Under the pieces are notes generated by a model. It was given only the letters and a program-made list of their open reading frames with translations, was not told the DNA's origin and searched no databases. Below, piece by piece: positions 14,852 through 29,200 of a stretch of 64,000 nucleotides of DNA (its first letter is position 1; the number at the start of each line of letters is the position of its first letter). A program made the position numbers and the translations under genes. The DNA comes from Phalacrocorax aristotelis (taxonomy: Eukaryota > Chordata > Aves > Suliformes > Phalacrocoracidae), in contig NC_134278.1 of the NCBI RefSeq assembly GCF_949628215.1, positions 36,970,115-37,034,114 on the forward strand, in the 5' to 3' direction.

Positions 14852-14920
14852 CAGAATCACAGAAGAGCTTCAGTTGGGACCTTGGCGCATCATCTGGTCC
14901 AACCTCCTGCTCAGAGCAGC
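14852..14920 (-). mobile_element. Short CR1 3'-end fragment
   Basis: The plus strand reads acagaatcacag, then the complement of the CR1 tail (tctggtccaacctcctgctc). About 70 bp remain, so only the 3' end was inserted or survives. Confidence 0.6.
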
Positions 14921-17900
14921 AGGGAAAGAAAAGAATACATGGGAGATGAAAAATTCCCTTGCATCTTCACAGATAGAAAGTTAAGCCTTAGCTACACACT
15001 AGAAATGCATATCCAAAGTCAAACCTTCGCTTGGTTCTCTATGGTTGATGTTCCCTCTGGAAGCAATGCTCATTTTACAGATTACTGGGATTGCTACTAT
15101 AATTGCTCTGGATTCTTTGCTCTGGAGCACAGACCTTTTTTTGCAAACCAAAAGCAGGCAAAAGACACACATGACAATCAACCTATAGCTTGCCCTAAAC
15201 ACACACGCACATCTGATGCACAGTTGATGCCAGCACAAAACAAAGACAGGAGAAATATTTCTCATGCAAACTGGGTTGGTGGTTAATCAAGTGAATCGTA
15301 CCTTTTAGAGAGGTATCCTAGCAACTCCCCAGCAGCCACAAGTCCCGGCTGACAGGGCACACTGATGCAATTGTTCTCCTCCTGCAGACATCAAAAATTT
15401 GTAGCTAATCAAAGAGATAATTCGAAACAGGAGACCACGTTAAATTTAATCCAACAAAAGGGAACTTTATAAATGAGCAATGTCACCCGGGGCATCTCTT
15501 ATGCTTAAAGTTGTCATCTCGCAACAAGAGCAGGTCAGGCTTAGTGAAGCCATGCAACTCTGAGAACAAAACCTTCCTTCCTGTAATTGGCAGCACGATT
15601 CTCCTGAAGGTGCTCGCTTCTGCTGAGTAGATTTTTGCTGGTCTCCGCTTTAGAGCACTATGCAGACCTTATTACTATTTTCCTGAATAGCAAAGGCTCA
15701 CCCAAAGCACAAGTATCAGCAAAAGTCCCGCTGATGCACTTGTAGCCATTTGCCCCAAGGTGTTTCCCTGAACAAATTCCTACTCCTAACGCGCCAGATC
15801 AGATATTCTTTCACACCCCCGGACAGTGCAAATAGGCTCTGGGCTAGCTGGATTAGACCTTCTGTCTCAGGACCAGCAATGAACCTGAGGCTACCAAGTG
15901 ACCGAAGCACATCCTCACCAACCATCCCCGTTTTGGAAGCATGATAGATTTGCAGTTCACCTCTGTAAGCGTGTATGCAATAGGTGAAGCAAAAATCAGA
16001 AAGATAGGATTTATTAGGGTTCTGAAAAATAACTTTTTTTTTTCACTCTTTAGCTAGCCGGAAGATACCACGTATCTGAGAAAAATACTCAATACATTTA
16101 AGCATTTCTCAGTTTCTTACTGGTGTACTGTTCTTCAGGCTTCAGTTCAGAGTTGTGGAGGGCATCCCAATTTCTCCTCCTACAGCTTACATCTCTTTTC
16201 CTGGATTACAGAAGATCTACTACGCCCTTCCCCTCCCTTCCCCCCGCCCCGTTCATCTCCTTTCTCAAAGAGAAAAATCTTTATTATTCTTCTTCAATTT
16301 CCCATTTTCTCTGTCAGGTGAGCCCTGACACCTGACAACCTTCATCAGATGCTTCTCAGATACTTTTGTTTGATGACCACGCTCCTGGGGATCAGAACTG
16401 GAAGACCAGTTTGCCCGGGGCAGTAAACACCACCCTAAATGTTCCACTAAAACCATTAATCAAGCTTTAATGATCTTTTCCTGTTAGAACGGAGGAGTTT
16501 CTCCCATCACCTTTGGTGGTTCAGAAGGAAAGCAAAACACAACAGAACCAACAGCCACACGATCTGAACACTTAACAGAATCCACAACTGGACATAAACA
16601 TCAAATCATAGTCAAATGATTATTTGTGACCTAATGTTTACCACAAAAGATGGATTCTTTTGCAGTCAATAAAGTGCTGTTAAACACTGCCACCACGTAA
16701 AGCAACATGCAGACTATCTGGATACAGTAGTTGAGACCAGGGGTCAAGAAGACTATAGGGGATGAACATGTCTAATCATAACGTCCATAGGACCCTTTTA
16801 AGACCTTAAAAAAGTTGCTTCCAGACAGCAGAAAACTGTTACTCAACAGCAGAAACATTGCTTAAAGATGTTAGAAAGACGCAAAGCTTTCCCCACACAC
16901 ACAGAAGATTCCCTCTCAAAGCACTGCCTTTATACATTTTAACTGTAATGGTATTTGCATACAAGTAACTTAAACTGGAAAGTGAAGCAACAAAAGAGAA
17001 TAAGCTGTAGAGACAGAGAAGCAATGAGGGGATATGGCAAACTATACCTGTGATCCTGTTCCCAGCAGACCAATTTATTTTCACCTTCCTAATGCAGATA
17101 CACCTTTTTTTTTTTTTTTTTGTGCAAGTCACTGCAGTGTTTGCTGAGGAAGATTCTGGTAACAGGATATGAACATTTGTGACTTAAGAAGTGGCTGATA
17201 ATATGAAACAGATTAGAAACTATATATTTGTAATTGAAACAGCAGGGCACATCAGTTCAGCACGACAGAATTTGCCAGATGTTAATGGGTTGACTTGCAA
17301 AGAAACAAAAAACAACCCTCCATACACTACACGATCCTTAATAACCGCAGCAGCTACATTATTGTTTCATGTCTTAGAATCCTCAACCACAGGAAAGAAA
17401 AATAAACAACCCACCCCAGCAGTATCTTCAGGAGCAAAGTTCCTTCTTCCAGAAGGGCAGCCGTCACCCACAATTAAGACAAGCAAGTTAAGACAAATAA
17501 CCAGTCACTCACGAACACCCACAGTGTTTACCCGCAGACTTCTCCTACCTCTTACAACACAGTATTCCCCCAAAGTCATTGCGGAAGAGTAACCAGTTAA
17601 ATTCACTGGTACTGGTCAGAATTGTCCTGATATTCTGAGCATTTGCAAGCAAAACGAACCAGCGAAATTTTGTAATATTATAACCCATCTAATTGGGACT
17701 GTAACCAAGCAGGTGAACGTGAATCGCTCTTCACTACAGGGTGCCTAGTGAGGACGGTCCCACACACTGGGTCTGGATCTGTGACTAATTTTCTTTCTGA
17801 CTGGGGGAGTGAACAAAGTTATTGCATGATGCAGACACCAGTCTTTCTTTTCAGAACAGCCATTGTGTTCAGAGAAATCTTGACTCAAAGCATCTTGAAA

Positions 17901-19411
17901 TCATGAGAATTCTTCTCTGTGTTTTAGTAGGTTCTGAATCAGGCTCATAGGGAACATATCACAGAGGCTTTTCAAAATCTGGTGTTCTAGTAAGGAATGA
18001 CCTTCAGCTTATTTTCTGGAATGTCTCTGCCAAATCCTTCATTGCCTACCTTTTTAGTTTGTGTACACAGCACCATGCAGTGAACAACATCACTAGCAAT
18101 GTTGCTCCCAACCCTCCCTCCCCCCACCAGTATCAATAACAAGACATAAAAAGTCAGAACTTTGTGTTAAAGATGATCTACACACAAAAATTTTACTCAA
18201 CTCATTTAACAAAACCATTTTGTTAAAAAAGACTTAGAAATGATTGGAATTTTACATATAAAATTCAGAAATTACAAAAAACTGGCATTATAAAATAAAT
18301 ATAACCTGAATATATGAGAAGAGTTAGACAAATTTGGAAGTCAGGTCTACAGAAAACCTATGCAGAAGACAGATCAGCTGTTCCTGAGTTAATTGCATTT
18401 CTGTTGATGTTCTTCTGAGATACATGATTACAGTGTAGAATATTCTTTTTCTACCTGAGCCTTTGTGATAGGTGCATCTCTTCTATCCATTTCATGACAC
18501 TGATATCACACATGCCTTCTCCTGACAGAGTTAAAAGGCTCCCAAATGCCCGAGAAAGAAAATATCTGAGGCCTAAAAGAAGTACTCCAGATGAAAAGCA
18601 GCATACTGTGAGCAGTCTACAGGTAAAAAAATACCCTGAACACTTCCTATGCTGGGTAGCCAGAGATGCACATCTAGTAGCTGCCCTGAATGCCAGGGCT
18701 GCCACATGAAAGCTTGTTGTCTTCTTAGCCAACTCATTCTGCAATAAATTATAATGCTCCCTTGCGAGAAGTATAATTTTACTTGACATACCATTACACA
18801 TCAGTAAGTCTCAAAGCTTTAGAGGGTGACAGCAAGAGAGAGAGGGTGAGAAAGGGAAAGAGGGAGAGAGACAAGTATGAGGGGGGAGGAGAGCGAACAA
18901 AGACATCAAGAATGAAAGGGAGCATAAAGGGTGCATGAAAGCCTCTACAAGTCCTTCCATTCCTATGGCATCACTACCAGCTCTGCACTACCGAGCCTCT
19001 CGGAGCCATAGCCACAGCTGCACAAGCCAGATGGTGCCACACAGCAACAGTGACAGTCCGTCTGGAGCCCAAGCTGGGGCAAAAGTGCCTTCTCTGACTG
19101 ACTGAAGCGGCCAGCCAGTGCCTATCTCATCTACCAAAGTCCCTCAGGACACTTTCCCTGTCCTTCTGCCAAAAGGGTCACTGCCAGATCTCCAAGGTCT
19201 GTATTTGGATATTACATTTTAGAAGAAATTTCCTGCATATAGGTTAGGCTGTTCTATCAAAGTGCATCTTTCCTCTATACATATACCCATTTATGAAAAC
19301 TATTCCTTCATAAGGCTTTACAATATATCTGAAATGTTTCAGATCTATATCTAATAAATATTTCATAAAAATATTTTTCAGTATTTACATATAAAACATA
19401 TAAAAATATGA
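14921..19411 (-). other. Downstream flank of LCA5 including its 3'UTR; end not determined
   Basis: The LCA5 3'UTR must begin at 19411 and run to lower coordinates. The first canonical AATAAA on the minus strand is at 17079-17074, about 2.3 kb away, so a variant signal or a long 3'UTR is likely. Frames such as 17191-17592 look like chance. Confidence 0.5.
18832..18895 (+). repeat. GA-rich low-complexity tract
   Basis: Imperfect purine-rich stretch (agagagagagggtgagaaag and following), less regular than the one at 11.2 kb. It lies about 0.5 kb downstream of the LCA5 stop codon. Confidence 0.85.
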
Positions 19412-20214
19412 TCATTGTAAGATTACTTCTTCGATTTCATCTTCTAAAGAACCAAGGGTCTTAACTCCTGGCTTGCTTGTAGTGTGTTGCAAACGGTGCC
19501 TGTTTAGGTTTCTTCCTTCACTGAAAAGCTCATTGTCTTCTTTCACTTTGACTTTACTGTTTTTATCGACAAGAAGAGTATTACTAGAGTCCCAATCTAT
19601 GTCAAAAGGTGCTGTATCATTTTTGGAATGAAGGATGGTGCTGGCACTGCTTCCAAAGAGTTGTTCCATTAAATTGGACTTTTTTTCTTTCTTACTATTG
19701 AAATCTGAATTTTCCTTAACATTTTCTTCTAAGCTGTCACTTCTTTGCATAAGCCAGCTCGGCCTCCCTGATCCTTTCCCAAAGGATGGTACGTAACTAC
19801 CAAATGCTAACTCACTACTTAAATCCATGGTCCTTAGGTTTCGTTGCTTCTGCCCTTGTGCTCTTGTGGCATCATCCTGGCTGTCATCTACAGGAAACCC
19901 ATTAGTAACCTTCCCAGGAATCTCAAAGAATTGATTAGGTTTTTCTTTTCTCTCCAGGGAATCAGATTTTCTTGCTGTATTTATGAGTGATGCTTGGGAA
20001 GCAGGTTTTGTGTTCATTTCATTTTGAGTTTCTCTATCAATTTCTTTCATTTTAGCAAGCAGGAACTCTCTTTTTCGCCGCTCTTCCAGCATTTCAGTGC
20101 CTTCTCTCCCTATTTCAGGTTTGTGGATTTCTGTTTCCATCTTTGTTTTCTCTTCTTTATCCAATAAAAAGCTTCTTTCTTTCTTCATTTTGTCATATTC
20201 TTCCCTTTCCCACT
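19412..20214 (-). CDS. LCA5: LCA5 terminal coding exon (residues 417-683 and stop)
   Basis: The acceptor is tttcctgcag|AGTGGG, in phase with exon 6. It encodes WEREEYDK, the [14 protein letters not shown] block, [33 protein letters not shown] and the acidic C-terminus, then TGA at 19414-19412. The blocks between these motifs are Ser/Asn/Lys-rich and diverged from mammals. Confidence 0.96.
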
Positions 20215-23200
20215 CTGCAGGAAATGTTTAAACATTATTTAAAATGTTTTTGTTTTAAAATGCCTTTAGAAGAATATTTTGAAAATAATGCAAGCAAAAG
20301 CCACTGAGCTTTTAATATGCTCTTCTACGTATAACATGGTTTTCCTACTGCAAAAATAAATTCTTCAAAAATTACAACTAAATTCACACCAGGTTCTCTG
20401 CCAAGATATAAAAGTTTACTGTCGTCTTCTAAAGGGATTAGGACATTATCCAAGTTTTAGAATTTCCAGAGAAATTTAATTTCTGCCAATTGCCTTCCCA
20501 TTTCCTGGGTTTGAATGAAAACAAATACAACAACACTGATTTTAATAGTTCTGACCTGCACAGTATTTTATTTTTCTTTGTCAGCAGCACTGACATTAGG
20601 ACGGTCTGAGATATAAGTTTGGGGTCTTCTTTTCCATAAAGGAAACTACTCCTGTGAAGCTATCAAGACAAAAAGTCATAAGAGTCGTTACCACTTTCAA
20701 GTAGTGAATGATCTATGATGTACGGCATCTGCTGCATACAGAAAACACCTTTACAGGAGTGTCTGGTGCATCATCATGTGAACTCAATGAGAGTGTCTGC
20801 GCAAATACCAAATGTTAGTTTGCACAGCTATAAAGGGACACCAAAGGTGCAAAACAGTAATAAACTTCTAGATAGAACCTGCAAATACTTATGTGTACAA
20901 GAAAAAGGAAGCTTCTCAAATATTTTTATCTCAAAATATTTTTCTATCAAGACAACAGATGTGTGTTTGGCCAAAAGTTGAACTTGGCCCCTACAACACA
21001 CTGGCACTCCCTTTTGAACACTTCATTCAAGTTTCTGACTAATGTTTTCACAAAGTCCCATGTTATCTATTGTACTTCAGATTGAGCCCACAGAAATAAC
21101 TGCAACAGTTCTGTTAATATATTTAATATTTATATTATTTCAATGGGATATCATTATACCAAGTTAAGTAAGGAGCTACCTTTCTGTATGTAAGGTGGGG
21201 AAAACATCAGCTTATTCTGTAAGATGGGTAAGGTGGTCAAATCATCTTACTTAGAGACATAGCAGAGTGGATTCTTGGCTTATGTAAGTTGTGCACTGAT
21301 GCCAGTGGAGATAGAAGATTTTACCTCTGAAAGCAGCTATAGATTTTTAGAATTCTTCCTTGTCATCTAGAATAAGTGTTAATGTTCCGTAACTATAATC
21401 ACTGAAAGAGTACTTTAACATGACAGGATGCAGTCCATCTAAAATACTTCAGATAAGAGACTTATGAATGTAAGTCATTAAGATGTTGTGAAAACCAAAT
21501 GAATAAAAAAGGCAGTATTAAAATATGATGATAGAAACTGACATTTCTCAAATAGTCACACCAAATGATTCAGATAACCACAAGTGAAAAGAGAAACTAC
21601 AATTTCAAACAGTAGAAGTGAAGTAGATATGTACTGAAAAAACTGGCCATATTAAGGAAAGCAGATTTGTTCTACAACAGAAAAAAATCTACTGCCTACC
21701 TCAGTATCATCTAGCAAGTCAGAGATAACATCAGCATTTACCTGCTGTGTCATCCTTGTTTTGTAAAGCAAAATCTCTCAGGCTCCAATACTTTTTCGTA
21801 GACAGCATTTTTTGCTGCTGCATACTCAATCACAGCTGAGTACAGGACACAGATTATTCCATATCCCATATTTCTTTCTGATTCTCTTTGCATAATATAA
21901 CTGAAAATAATTTTCCACTGTAGTGATCTCTGCAAAATCATTTTGCTCTTCTCACAAGAAACTAGCAGCCTCACTTGATTAGTATTCTATGGTGTATTTT
22001 CCAGCTATCAGCTGCCCATTTCCTTACCATCGTGTAGTTTTTGAACCCTCCCCTCTAAAGCCTGTATTTCCTGAAAACTTTTCAGTTTCTCTTCCCTTTC
22101 CCTGTCTTGGTCTTGTCTTAGGAGGTCTGCTTCCTCTTTCCATCCCGTGTCTTGAGTTTCTTTTTCCTGAAATAAATTAATAGAAAACTGAAACTGATGG
22201 GGAAAAATAGCCAATAAAACAAACAAACAAAATCATATTAACTTCTATGTCATTCTGAAATCACATTGTTACTGCCAAACATAAAAGTGAGCAAGCGTCT
22301 AAACCAAACCAGCTTTGGCAACCCAGGGGTTTGGCCCTAAAATCTTATCACCTCTAACATAGTTTTATGCACCTGAAACAAAATTAATAGACAGTCAACT
22401 CTTTTCTGTATTACACATTTCAGGAAAGCTGCAACTTCAATGTCATAAAGCAAAATTATCACTGTGTTAGGCTAGTTCAAGGACTTTAATAGAAGGACAG
22501 ATCCCTCCACCTTATTCTTTTCACAAACAAGCAATTAGTTACCCCCTATTTCCACATTCTATCTTCTTACTCAAGTGAGTGGGTTGTAGATTCAGACAGT
22601 TTCACAGTGGTACTTAAAGTTATGGAGTATTAAGTAACAAACAGTGAAAGAGAAAGGTTTAATCTTGGGTGAAAAATTCAGCTAGTGAGTATACATACAC
22701 ATTTAAAAGGAAAGAACCTCCAGAAAAGATACTAATGTCAGCAGTAAAAATCACTAACACAGAAAAGTAGTGGCAATGAGGTGAGGAGAAAGCCAGTGTA
22801 ATCCAACATGTGGATGATTTGTAGCTTGCGCTTATTTTAGAGTAAAATAAGCTTCTAGATTAAAATACAATTCTAAGAGAAATAAAAGAAACAGTTCCTA
22901 CTTAATGAACAAAGAAACTATGATGATTAGCCAAAACAACTTCAAGTATTTTCCCTTCATGTACAAGATTATCATTATTACATTTAAACAAAATTATAAA
23001 CTTCATAAAGTGATGGCGGCCACGTATTTAAAATGTTTGACTTAGAAAACTGATGAAAGCACAGGCTACCCAAATCTAATTTATGTTACTTAAAGCAATA
23101 GCCATACAGAAACTAGAGAGGTTTGCAACATGACATATAGTTGGACTCGATGAGCTGCAGTTGTACCAACTGTGCAGTTCTGTAACTCACACACCAAACT

Positions 23201-26200
23201 ATATGCTGGAAGAATGCATACATTAAATTACATACATTGGAAGAACTAAATTACATTACGTTGGAAGAGAGAACATATGTATGAACGAAACTGCCATGAA
23301 AAAGCCTCAGTCCTACCAGGAAGCCAGTCAAGACCATCATCAGAGCATTGTTTCTGACAAACGGTCCTCGCCTTAAGTAATCAGAATTTGTACAATTTGT
23401 ACCAGAATCTGTGTCATTCTGATTTGTAATACCGCACAAACCTCTCTGATTTTAGCCTGAGGTCACAGAATCATTAGCAATACTTCTAATGGCGCTATTT
23501 TATTATAAAAAGGGAAAAAGAAAAAAAAAAATCCACCCATATTCACAAAGCTGGAAAAGGACAGAAGAAATACCAGCACTATGACAATAAGAGGAAGTGT
23601 TAGATTTATGCATTGTGAAATAAATCTGGAAAGTAAAAGAAACCATAATTAAGACCAAAGCAAAAAGAGAGACAAGGCAGCCAGCACTGTTACAACACAG
23701 TGCTCAAATCAACATTAGAAATAAAGAAAAGGGGAGAAAACCAAAATGAAGTCTTCAAAACTTCAAAGAAACGACAGTGGCGGAACAAGAAACAAATTAA
23801 GCTAATGGTTATCAGTGAGACACAGAACAGGATGAACAAAGTGTCACAAAAATGGAGTATGATATTTCTGGAAGGGTAGAGTTTCTCTTAAAGATCAGAA
23901 CATTTTCCAAGTTGTATTTTCTATGTGTTTATATTTGTATACATACACATATTTTCTAAAATATAAGCTCTGCGTTAAACATTCAGTCTGATAGATGAGT
24001 TATCTGGAGCAAGTCTCAAATTTTTATGGAACTCACTATTTTAGGAAGAATCCCTTCTTTCTTGTTTACTGTGTCACCACAGACAAGTTCTGATTCTAGA
24101 AGAAATTCTACTGGTGAGAAGTATCCACTGGTCTGTACACCTTTTGTGAGCTGAGCTCCTTTTTTAATATTTTGGTTGTTGGCTGTAGAAAATACAAACT
24201 AATTAAATCATGTTTTCACTTGAAAATATCCCACTACATATCTATCTCTCATTTTTAGTGATTTGCAGCAAACATGAAAGACTGTATCGGAGGCAATGGA
24301 AGTGGATAGTATTGACAAATTTCACACAGTTGTTTTCAGCATCTGTAAAAACTTATTAAAAAAATTGCATGCAAAACTTCTACTGAAAAACTAAATAAAA
24401 AGCCTTAAAGCTACTTACAAAGTCATTACAGTATACTGAGTATTTGTTAAAAAATACCCAGAAAATATCTCGCTTATCTTGCTGCCTATCACAGAAGCTA
24501 TATGTAGAGAAGCAAACTGATAAAATTAAAATTCACTTATTTGCATCTTTGAAACACATGCACTTATCTCTATGGAATGACAATTTTAAAAATCTGAACT
24601 TAAAATGAAATAATAGTAGACTATGTACAATAAAATGAGCAGCAGACAAACTGTTTGAAATGCTGGCATTAAATATTTAAAACAGTCCCATATATTCCTG
24701 TTTCTTCTAAAAAGTAGATTCTACTGATCCAGAGAAAACAGTCCAAGTCCACACACAGACACACATATAGACACACATATTTACAGGGAGAGCATAAGGC
24801 TTGAGGCTGCCTTGTCACACCAGAAGAAATCACTGCGCTGATACTTCTAGAAGATTATGTTCTAGGACATATGTACTCTTCGAGGGGAAAAAAAGAGCGC
24901 AGCTCATCTGACAGTATATTTGAATTAGTAAAAAATAAATAGAAAATATCACCAAAATGTTCATAGCAGGGAACTTATGTATTTTTAAAGCCTCTGTCAT
25001 TTATATGTCATATAGACATTACCTATGATCTATTAGAGAATTTACTAAACAATCTTCCCTTCCTCCTCCACCCAGGAACATATAGTGTGAAAGGAGTTAA
25101 GAATGCTGTTTGATGAAGTTCTGGGTTTTGGTTCTGCTGCAGCTAGAGAATAGTCAAACTACGTGCCCTTCTTTGTAACCAGTGCTGTGTTTAAAGCAGT
25201 GCAGAAAAGTAAACGTTCTTGAACAAGCAGGGGTAGGGTCAACCACTGAATGGCATGAATGACAGAACCTAGAAGAGTATTTTAGAAGTGTTGCTATTAA
25301 TTTTTCTGCCCTTATTGCTTTATGTAAGTTACCTCTTTTTCTTTGTATAATATCCGTGTCTTTCCTTGGTGATAGCTTCAACATACGATTAGCATATATG
25401 TTTTTTGCTTCGAGTTCTCTTTCTTTTTCCTGTGAATAGAAGATGTAAGTATAACAATGAGTTATTAATGTTTCATTTACTAGACAGCAGCAAAACTGTA
25501 AATTAAATTAAAAGTACATGTTGTAAATAGAAACAGAGTTAAGTAATCAATAGTTACATCCAATGTTTTCAGGAGAACAATAATCACATTCCTAACTTCG
25601 CTTATGCTGTAAGAAAGCAGATAGAACTTTTCTCCCAAAAACCTCAATAGCAAAATATCTGGGGGGGGGGAAGCACCTCTGCAGTAAGAACTAAACTAAA
25701 TGCCAATGCTTCCATACATTTTAATAAGACTTACAAGGTATGTATAGATTGCACAACTGAATTTTCAGTATTGTAAACGTTTCAGTGCTAGCAATGTTAC
25801 TTGTCACAGGGCATGTCAGTACCTCGGAGCAGAGGCCCACTGCATCACAGAGGTAGAGACATATTCTTCTTTCATGACATTTATTGAATAAAATACAGAA
25901 ATGAACAGTGAGTTGTCAGAAATCATCTGATAATGGTGATAATGAAAATATTTTCAAAATATTAAACTTTCCACTAACAAACCAGGCTTAAAACCCTTAA
26001 AGAAATAAGTTTTTGAGTTATAACACTACTGCTACTTGCTCGATAGCTAGGAAGGTGGTACACTGGTGCATCTCCATTACAAATGTATGTTTGAGACTTG
26101 GGGCTTCAAGGAAATTCTCCTAGAAACTAAGTAGCTCAAGTCTTATTTATTTTTTTTCCCCTAAAGATAAACTGACTAGGTAGAACACAACAATATTTTC

Positions 26201-29200
26201 AGTCCTTAAATTTAGAATTTGGACAACAACAGGTTGGGGGGAGGCAAATAAAACTTTGCACAAATTTAGCAACACATGCAGATATCACAAATACAGAAAC
26301 CTACTGTAATGCAAGTACATTAGTAACATAAAATACTGTCTACACCTGCAGATATAATTTTTAAAATCAAGCCTTCAAAAACCTAGTTTTCCAGTAAATC
26401 TTGTGGTTTAATCACAATGCTTGGCTATGTACTTGATCTTGCTTTTCTTAACGAGTGCTAACAACGATTAACATAGAGACTTTCCACTTATAAACCCTGT
26501 AGGGTTAGAGCACAGAATGTTTCGATTTAAAGCTGGAAAACAACTCATATGTGGTATATAAGTAAGTACACATCAGAGTGCAGTCACTGGTAAACTAGTC
26601 AAACCTAATTACAGATACTTCCAAAGATAAAATGTCAGAACATGTTAGCAACTTGTATTGCTCATGTTTTACCTTCAGCTTCTGATTTAGTTGATGAAGC
26701 TCTTCTTGGAGAGCTCTGTTTTCTTCTTGAGCCTCGTATATCTTTTTTTTCTTTAAATGTAACTCTCGTTGAAAGCTGCTACCACTTAATTCAAGATTTT
26801 TTTCCAGATCCTTCAATTAAAACAAAATAGTGTTTTTATGACTGAAGTACTTTTTTGACAGTCAAATTACTTAAGTAAAATGACAGTAAACCAGCGTCTT
26901 GGATTCAAATGTCGGCTCCACCGTTGCTGTAACACTGAATACATTTAAACCCTTAATCCTAACTTTGAGGGGGCAGACAGAGCACCTGCAGATGCTGCAG
27001 CTCATCCTTCTGGAGTATTGAGAGGTGACTTGAGGACATAATGGGAACACACACTACTTTCTGCAAGGCTCTTGGCACGGTGGACCTCCAGATCTCTTAA
27101 GACAAATCTCAAACTGATGGTTAAGAAATAGAGTACCTCCCTGAAAGTGCAGCATTAGAAGGAAGAAGACAAGAGATAATTTTTAACCTTTCTACTAGAA
27201 AGGAATTTGTGGTTGTGATTTCATTTACATACCCTTGCCTTGCAATAGCTGTTTTAGTGAACCTGTGATGAGAGAAGGAAAAAAAGTAGAAGAAAATCCC
27301 TTACTTTTTAAAGCATGACTCATTTTAACTTTACCCAGTACTACAAGTGCTGAAATACCTGATTGTAAAACTAAAGATGCCAGATGGTGACACTACAGGG
27401 TGAGGTGATTTGGGTAACTCAGCAATTTATACCTTGGTATTTTGGGATTTATTTTATGAAAGCTTAGTTCCCAGCTTAATCCTTTGGATTTCCAGATCTA
27501 TTATCCCTGTAATGTAATTTAGGTTTAATCACTAATACAGACACCAAACTTTAACACCATTTTAATGACCAACATAATTTCAGCTAAAAATAGTATTGCA
27601 TATACCTACCAACAGTTTAATAGTGTTAACACAATTATTTTTAAATGAATTTTTAGACATGTTTACAATGTATAAACGTTTAGACATGTTTACAAAAATG
27701 CAAACATTTTTTCTGAACAAAATTAAAATATATTGCACAAAATTCTTAAAATGGATACCTGTAAAATGTTCTAAAGCTCATTTGGGTACTAAAAAAATTG
27801 TGCTAATTTTGTTCAGCACAGCTCTCAGATGTGCAGAATAGCAGACATTCAAACACTGCATGAATGCAGTTCACAAAAGTGAAAAAGAATTACTGTAGGT
27901 ATGTTTCTTGGAATTTTAGTGTACAGTTCCCTAAATACCCAGAAAATGTTTAACAAATGTTTCCCCTCTGAGAGGATAAATTAGATTGCGTAAAGTTGTA
28001 TTATAGCCACATGCATTTCTGAAATGTTTTTACTAGTTATAAAAACACTTAAAAGCACAAATCCACAGCATATATTCTGACAAACATACTTAATTTGTAA
28101 ACAGAAATTTGCATGCACAACTACCAAGTATGTAACTATATAATCATCTTGGAAATAATTTACTTGATGATATTTATATAGTTTAAAAAAAAATAAATTT
28201 CTATTTGCTCCACAACTGTGGAAAAATACAGTTCATGAAGCTCATTATGGTAAGAAATGTCTGTACCAGAATTTCTTATGACAAGGAAGTCATCTCACTC
28301 ACCTTAATTCTCTTTTCACTGTCCTCTAGCCTGCTCTCTGCATAGGCCAGTTTCTTTGCCAGGTCATCTCTTTCAGCAAGGTGCTTATCTGCAGACAGCT
28401 TTTTCAGTTTCTGCAAGGCAGTTTTTGTTCTGTACAGTTCATCTTCCGAATCTTTCAGCCTCCTCTCAGTTGCACGTTCTCTCTCTTGAGATTTTCGTAG
28501 ACGCTCCCTTAATATTCTAATCTCATTGTTGTGCCGAGCAAGGAGCTGAGAGATTTCATTTTCTGTATCTTCAAACTTATTCAATGCTTTCTCCTGCCTG
28601 TGCTGAAGCCTCTTCAGTGCCCTGTTTTCCTTCTGCAGCTCATCTAGTTTGATGTGGAGTTCAGTCAGCTCATTTCGGAGCTCATTGATTTTCAGCAGCC
28701 TAGCAGAAAGAACTCTTTTTGTAACAAGATCTATATCTTTTGCAGGAGAATCCCTAGTGAGGCTCCGAGAACGGAAACCCCACTGTGTCCCTCTTTTGCT
28801 TGGTGCATATTTGGAACCCAATTTCTTTGTTGCTAAGAGAGGAAAAATAAAAAAGCATGTTTACTATTAGACAATGCAATTTGTCTATTCAGACATCCTT
28901 CTTGGAATAAAGCTCTGCCTGAAACAATTTTACAATACTTAGCAGAGAGTGCAGCTTTCAAACCAGACAATAAAAGGCATATATGAGATAGACTTATGCT
29001 CCTTTTGATAGATTAAGAAAAACAAAAAATGGAGATTTATGTTTGTGATCTACTGTAAGAGGTAATATTTGCAGCCACCAATACAGCATCATTGTAATCA
29101 TCTGCAAGTCGTATCAGAAATAACAGTCATATTTTGTTAATATTTGATTATATTTATTAAAATGTTTTAGAAATACTGTACTCTTATGCATACAATATTA

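Noticed and set aside
14882..15286. 134-codon plus-strand frame
   Set aside because: No domain, begins in a CR1 tail fragment, an opposite-strand frame is equally open.
17191..17592. 133-codon plus-strand frame downstream of LCA5
   Set aside because: Thr/Lys/Ser-rich with no recognisable family and no splice signals that extend it; likely chance.
24743..24782. CA-rich stretch as a microsatellite
   Set aside because: Imperfect and short (acacacagacacacatatag pattern); not a clean array.
28649..28870. Plus-strand frames opposite LCA5 exon 2
   Set aside because: Antisense shadows of a well-supported conserved exon.
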